From positions 923,758 to 987,757 of the forward strand of contig NZ_CTDZ01000009.1 of assembly GCF_001375555.1 (NCBI RefSeq): 64,000 nucleotides of DNA, read 5' to 3'. Positions 60,792 through 64,000 of this stretch are shown here, in pieces. Position 1 is the first letter of the stretch. Each line of letters opens with the position of its first letter. The stretch comes from Numidum massiliense. Its GTDB lineage: Bacteria > Bacillota > Bacilli > Thermoactinomycetales > Novibacillaceae. Position numbers and translations under genes: made by a program. The notes below the pieces were generated by a model. That model saw only the letters and a list, made by a program, of their open reading frames with translations, was not told where the DNA came from and made no database searches.

Positions 60792-62011
60792 TTATAGTGA
60801 CCTCCAATTTTGGCGGTGCGGTCGTAAACCATACCAGCGTCGGTTAGCGAAGCGGCACGGATGACGGCGGCACCGCCGAAGCGATTTTTTAGTTGGTCGA
60901 CGGTATGTGCGAGTGCGCGCTGCTTCACTTTGTCCTGAAACAGTTCGAGCTGCAGCCGATCCGGCGCGAGGTTGGACAGTCCGATAGAGACAGCGCGCAC
61001 CGGTTGACCGTTCCAATGTTCGTCGAACAGCGCAAACGCCGTCTCACAGACGTCTTCCGACAAGTTGGAAGGGTGCGCGATCGAGCGAGAACGGTGAAAA
61101 CCGGAATTTAAGTCGAAATGGCGTACGCTAAGGGAAACGGTGCGCCCCGCTTTGCCTTGCGTGCGGGCGCGGCGGCACACTTCGTCGCCCAGTTCACGGA
61201 TGACGACAGCGATGCTGCGCCGGTCGCGGTAGTCTTGTGGCAAAGTCATTCCGTGGCTGATGCCCTTCATTTCCTCTTGAAACGTCCCAGGACAGACTGG
61301 GCTGTCGTCGATGCCGTTGGCGAGCTCGTGATACACTCGACCCATAATGCCGAAGTGGCGTTCGAGCCACTCGACCGGGTAGTGCGCCAAATCGCCGATC
61401 GTGTAAATGCCTAACCGCTGAAAATTGCGCGTCATACGCGAGGCAACCATGTACATTTTTTCGATCGGCATCGGCCACATTTTACGCTTGACGTCAGCCG
61501 GATGCCAGGCGGCGATTTGTTGCGGCGCTTTTTTAGCTTCGTGGTCGAGGCACATTTTACTCATAAATTTGTTGTGCGAAATAGCGATACAGCACTCGAC
61601 GCCGACCTCGCGTTTGATTCGCTGCCGCAGTTTGCGGGCGATTTCCCACGGCGAGCCGAACAGTGCTTTACATCCGGAGACGTCGAGCCACATTTCGTCG
61701 ATGGAAAACACTTCGACGAGAGGGGTAAAGGAGTAGGCAATGTCGCGGATGCGCAGCGCAAAGTCGATATACGTCTGCATTTGCGGCCGCACGATGACGG
61801 CTTCCGGACAAGCTTCCAGTACCTGCCAGCAAGCCATTGCCGTCTTCACGCCTCGCCGCTTCGCTTCGGGACTCGCGGCGAGGCAAATACCGCTCCGCCG
61901 CGTCGGATCGCCGCAGACCGCGACGGGCAGGCCGCGCAACTTCGGGTTTAAGGCGATTTCCACTGAAGCGTAAAAGCTGCGCATGTCGGCCATGAGGATC
62001 GTTTGCGCCAT
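60788..62011 (-). CDS. uvrX: Y-family DNA polymerase (UvrX/PolY2 type)
   Basis: This error-prone polymerase copies past DNA damage. The 407-residue protein has ILMADMRSFYASVEIAL (metal site), the steric/palm motif EVFSIDEMWLDVSG and a helix-hairpin-helix (LGIYTIGDLAHYP) plus little-finger domain. The lineup Y-polymerase, YolD-like, small gene is that of yqjW-yqjX-yqzH. ATG 62011 has AGGAGGTG upstream. Two LexA-type boxes in its promoter show SOS control. A DRRSIAVVIRELGDE region follows the HhH. Confidence 0.92.
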   Translation of the reverse strand: MAQTILMADMRSFYASVEIALNPKLRGLPVAVCGDPTRRSGICLAASPEAKRRGVKTAMACWQVLEACPEAVIVRPQMQTYIDFALRIRDIAYSFTPLVEVFSIDEMWLDVSGCKALFGSPWEIARKLRQRIKREVGVECCIAISHNKFMSKMCLDHEAKKAPQQIAAWHPADVKRKMWPMPIEKMYMVASRMTRNFQRLGIYTIGDLAHYPVEWLERHFGIMGRVYHELANGIDDSPVCPGTFQEEMKGISHGMTLPQDYRDRRSIAVVIRELGDEVCRRARTQGKAGRTVSLSVRHFDLNSGFHRSRSIAHPSNLSEDVCETAFALFDEHWNGQPVRAVSIGLSNLAPDRLQLELFQDKVKQRALAHTVDQLKNRFGGAAVIRAASLTDAGMVYDRTAKIGGHYK

Positions 62012-62052
62012 CCAGACACCTCCTGTTTCAGTTTAAGAACTATACAGTTTGC

Positions 62053-62083
62053 GAGTCATACGTTCGCCGGAAACGTATGTTCG
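62053..62083 (-). promoter_or_regulatory. Two LexA (DinR) boxes before uvrX
   Basis: On the minus strand CGAACATACGTTTC (62083-62070) fits the Bacillus consensus CGAACRNRYGTTYC at every defined position, and CGAACGTATGACTC (62066-62053) fits 12 of 14. They lie just after a TATAAT box (62095-62090 region), so LexA would block the operon until DNA damage. Confidence 0.88.
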
Positions 62084-62132
62084 CATCACTATTATACATA
62101 ATCAGCCGCAAAAGAAACATGGTATTTCGCGG

Positions 62133-62161
62133 AAAAAGAAAAAACCACCGGATCAGGTGGT
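62133..62161 (-). terminator. Terminator of the DUF1885-like gene
   Basis: Read on the minus strand ACCACC-TGATCC-GGTGGT runs into TTTTTTC. Confidence 0.85.
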
Positions 62162-62202
62162 CGCCAGTCACTTAATGAATGACAGATATGAATGGCTTGC
62201 AT

Positions 62203-62697
62203 TTACTTGCGCGGGAAGAAGAACATGACACGGCCGTTAAACAGGTGCAATTCGGCTTGGAACTGCTTCGCTAAATACTTGGCGAACTCGTTGCCTTTCG
62301 CCTTGTCGCCGTGCAAAGCGCCATCAGGGAGGACGATTTGGATAAAGTGGCGCACGTTTTGCGGCGGTTGTTCCATTTCCGCCTGTTCCCGTTTGGTCGA
62401 CGTTACAGCTTCGGTGTTAGTCACGTCGTCCACGTCGAGGGGTTCGCTGCCGATGCCGACGATCATTCCTTTGTACAACTGAGGGTCTTTACCTTTTAAG
62501 TAAAACCACACCCCTTCTCCTTCCGGCTTGTGTTCGATCGTGTAAGGGAAGGCGTGGTCCGAGTAGTCCCAGTTTAACTGCTTGCCGGTATGGCCGGTTT
62601 GCTCGATATAGCGGGAAAATTTTTGTTCGACATCGTCTAACGTGAGTGACTGTTGCGTCGATTGGGCAACTAATTTAACATAAGCACTTTGTGGCAA
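62203..62697 (-). CDS. DUF1885-like protein
   Basis: The 164-residue soluble protein starts SAYVKLVAQSTQQSLTLDDV and contains QTGKQLNWDYSDHAFPYTIE-type sequence (here TGHTGKQLNWDYSDHAF), GVWFYLKGKDPQLYKGMIVG and, after a Glu/Thr-rich linker near residues 88-110, VRHFIQIVLPDGALHGDKAK. This fits DUF1885, whose function is unknown. TTG 62697 has GGGAGTG 5 bases upstream; GTG codons at 62706 and 62712 are alternatives. Confidence 0.65.
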   Translation of the reverse strand: MPQSAYVKLVAQSTQQSLTLDDVEQKFSRYIEQTGHTGKQLNWDYSDHAFPYTIEHKPEGEGVWFYLKGKDPQLYKGMIVGIGSEPLDVDDVTNTEAVTSTKREQAEMEQPPQNVRHFIQIVLPDGALHGDKAKGNEFAKYLAKQFQAELHLFNGRVMFFFPRK

Positions 62698-62878
62698 AAT
62701 ATTCACTCCCACACCGAGTATCGTATGTCGCCATCTTAGCACGTTGAAAGCGGTTTTTCAACTAACCCGCCTTTGGCGATTCGACGGGGGCAAGGGACGG
62801 GGTGAAGTCGCTTTTCTTAAGTGGACGAACGGCAGTGAGAATGATAGGATGAACAGCAGAGGAGGTAATGGCTACACG

Positions 62879-63808
62879 ATGATAGACGTACAAAATGTTG
62901 CAGCTCGCGTAGCTGATCATATAGCGTATACGGACCTGAACTTTCACGTCGCTTCCGGGGAAGCGTACGGCATATTGGGGGACGCAGGTTCAGGAAAAAC
63001 AGAACTTATTCAACTGTTGTCCGGTGTGCGTTCTCCCGAGAGCGGTAAGGTAACAGTCGCTAATAACCGCGTGTACCCGAATATTTTGGAAGCACAGCAA
63101 TACATTGGCGTCGTCACCCGTTCGCTTGCCCTTTTTCGCTCGATGACTGTGGAGGATAATTTGATGTTCTGGGGGCGGTTGCTCGATTTAAAAGCACGCC
63201 ACTCGAGTGAGAGGATCGAGCAGCGGCTGGAACAAGTGGGCTTTACGGGGAAACGCGACGACACCGTTAAGTCGCTTCCGTTATTAGAGCAAAAAAAAGT
63301 GCACCTCGCCGCGGCACTGTTACACGATCCAAAAGTGCTTATGTTGGATCAACCGACTGAGCGCATGCGACCGAAAGAGAGGGAGTCCTTCTTACAGGTC
63401 GTATCCACCTTGCAGCAAGGAGGCTTGACGTTACTGTACGCCACTGACCGCGTCGACGAAGTGCAGCGGGTTGCAAGGCGCGTCGCTATTATGGACGGCG
63501 GGAAAATTTTGGCGGAAGGCACAGTAGAGGAGTTGCGCGGCTCGTTAGGCGGGCAGTCGCAAGTGATCGTCCGCAGTCGCCCGCTGGAAGCGTTAATTAG
63601 TTATGTCGAGCAACAGGCACTCGTACACACGGTCGACCGCGAGGAGGATGCGATACGCATTTGGACAAGCCAACCGAAGCAATTGCTGTTACAAATGTTT
63701 TCCGAGTGGCAGCAAACGGGCGTAGTTACCGAATCGGTGAAAGTGGTTGAGCCAACGCTGGCAGGGGTCTACTTACACTTGACAGGCAAGTCGCTCGACG
63801 GCTGTTGA
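62879..63808 (+). CDS. ABC transporter ATPase with degenerate signature
   Basis: The 309-residue protein has Walker A GDAGSGKT (residues about 34-41), Q-loop region and Walker B VLMLDQPTE, where the catalytic Glu position is Gln. The LSGGQ signature is replaced by LPLLEQKK. The C-terminal 80 residues are of the NatA/DUF4162 type. No permease gene follows, so it is an orphan in this window. ATG 62879 has AGGAGG 13 bases upstream. It may bind but hydrolyse ATP poorly, or work as the inactive half of a pair. Confidence 0.85.
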   Translation: MIDVQNVAARVADHIAYTDLNFHVASGEAYGILGDAGSGKTELIQLLSGVRSPESGKVTVANNRVYPNILEAQQYIGVVTRSLALFRSMTVEDNLMFWGRLLDLKARHSSERIEQRLEQVGFTGKRDDTVKSLPLLEQKKVHLAAALLHDPKVLMLDQPTERMRPKERESFLQVVSTLQQGGLTLLYATDRVDEVQRVARRVAIMDGGKILAEGTVEELRGSLGGQSQVIVRSRPLEALISYVEQQALVHTVDREEDAIRIWTSQPKQLLLQMFSEWQQTGVVTESVKVVEPTLAGVYLHLTGKSLDGC

Positions 63809-63839
63809 CAAAACTATTTTTGTCAGCAGTCATTTTTTT
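63802..63839 (+). terminator. Terminator after the ABC ATPase gene
   Basis: CTGTTGACAAAA and TTTTTGTCAGCAG pair around CTA and are followed by TCATTTTTTT; the stem begins at the stop codon. Confidence 0.85.
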
Positions 63840-63870
63840 ATGGTCATTTAGTCATTTCTTTAGTCGTTTT

Positions 63871-63884
63871 TTGATCTAAGTCAA
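63871..63884 (+). promoter_or_regulatory. FNR/CRP-like half-palindrome
   Basis: TTGATCTAAGTCAA is one base away from TTGAT-N4-ATCAA. It lies 62 bases before the last gene. FNR/CRP-family control in low oxygen is a guess from the pattern. Confidence 0.35.
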
Positions 63885-63945
63885 AGAAACATAACGGGCG
63901 AACGCTTATGATGAAAGTGAACCAAAAAACGAGGAGGTTTCACTC

Positions 63946-64000
63946 ATGCTGAAAAAAACATTTCAATTAGAAGCGTTGACGTGCCCGAGTTGTATCCAAA
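63946..64000 (+). CDS. Heavy-metal-associated domain protein, start only
   Basis: The first 18 codons encode MLKKTFQLEALTCPSCIQ before the window ends. The T-C-P-S-C motif after a beta strand is that of HMA metal-binding domains (usually M/L-T-C-x-x-C) found in copper chaperones and P-type ATPases. ATG 63946 follows GAGGAGG. Which of these it is cannot be told. Confidence 0.7.
   Translation, partial: MLKKTFQLEALTCPSCIQ

Overview
The window comes from a Gram-positive endospore-former of the order Bacillales (Bacillaceae/Thermoactinomycetaceae grade) with a mid-range GC content. The evidence is direct: a comGA-GG competence operon followed by yqzE, the yqhG/yqhH block divergent from a glycine-riboswitch-controlled gcvT-gcvPA-gcvPB, ykoP/ykoN/ykoQ-type genes, ThiI without a rhodanese domain, an UvrX/YolD repair operon with LexA boxes, and strong AGGAGG ribosome sites with frequent GTG/TTG starts. 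Unusually for this order it also has a selenocysteine system: selB, selA and tRNA-Sec are all here but scattered over 25 kb.

Layout. 0-5 kb: end of a membrane protein, selB (minus), a HAD phosphatase and an ISLre2-type insertion sequence. 5-9.3 kb: tRNA-Gly(CCC), then ddl-murF-alr for the D-Ala-D-Ala branch of peptidoglycan synthesis. 9.3-11.6 kb: a hidden 51-aa gene and an IS110-family element with a structured non-coding flank. 11.6-20 kb: AtoE-type transporter, a kinase-fold protein, a zinc-ribbon minigene abutting tRNA-Sec, an SDR oxidoreductase, a peptide quorum-sensing pair (HTH-TPR receptor plus a 39-codon secreted propeptide), a remnant that looks like the C-terminus of a BREX PglX methylase, an EamA transporter and a PPP-type phosphatase. 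20-28 kb: a regulator-kinase-lipoprotein operon, selA, iscS-thiI. 28-32 kb: ykoP-ykoN, an orphan response regulator, ykoQ. 32-38 kb: comG operon, aroK, yqzE, ykuS. 38-46 kb: yqhV, yqhG, yqhH, glycine riboswitch and the gcv genes. 46-56 kb: csaA, a GbsR/MarR regulator, aspA, a lipoprotein, anmK, cstA, a cory-CC-star/ArsA-type ATPase pair and a CPA1 antiporter. 56-64 kb: pyc, the SOS polymerase operon, a DUF1885-like gene, an aberrant ABC ATPase and the start of a heavy-metal-binding protein.

How the parts fit. The D-Ala genes, anmK and the yko genes concern the envelope. gcv, pyc, aspA and cstA concern amino-acid and central carbon flow. SelA, SelB and tRNA-Sec form the UGA recoding machinery; no selenoprotein was identified here. 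The most notable local system is the receptor/propeptide pair at 15.8-17.2 kb: the ribosome-binding site of the peptide gene is made from the last two arginine codons of the receptor. A second theme is short tandem repeats (11-36 bp units) at many loci, two of them expanded in frame inside conserved proteins (MurF and the phosphatase).

Limits: all family calls come from reading motifs by eye. Promoters and operators are pattern matches, and insertion-sequence boundaries are approximate.
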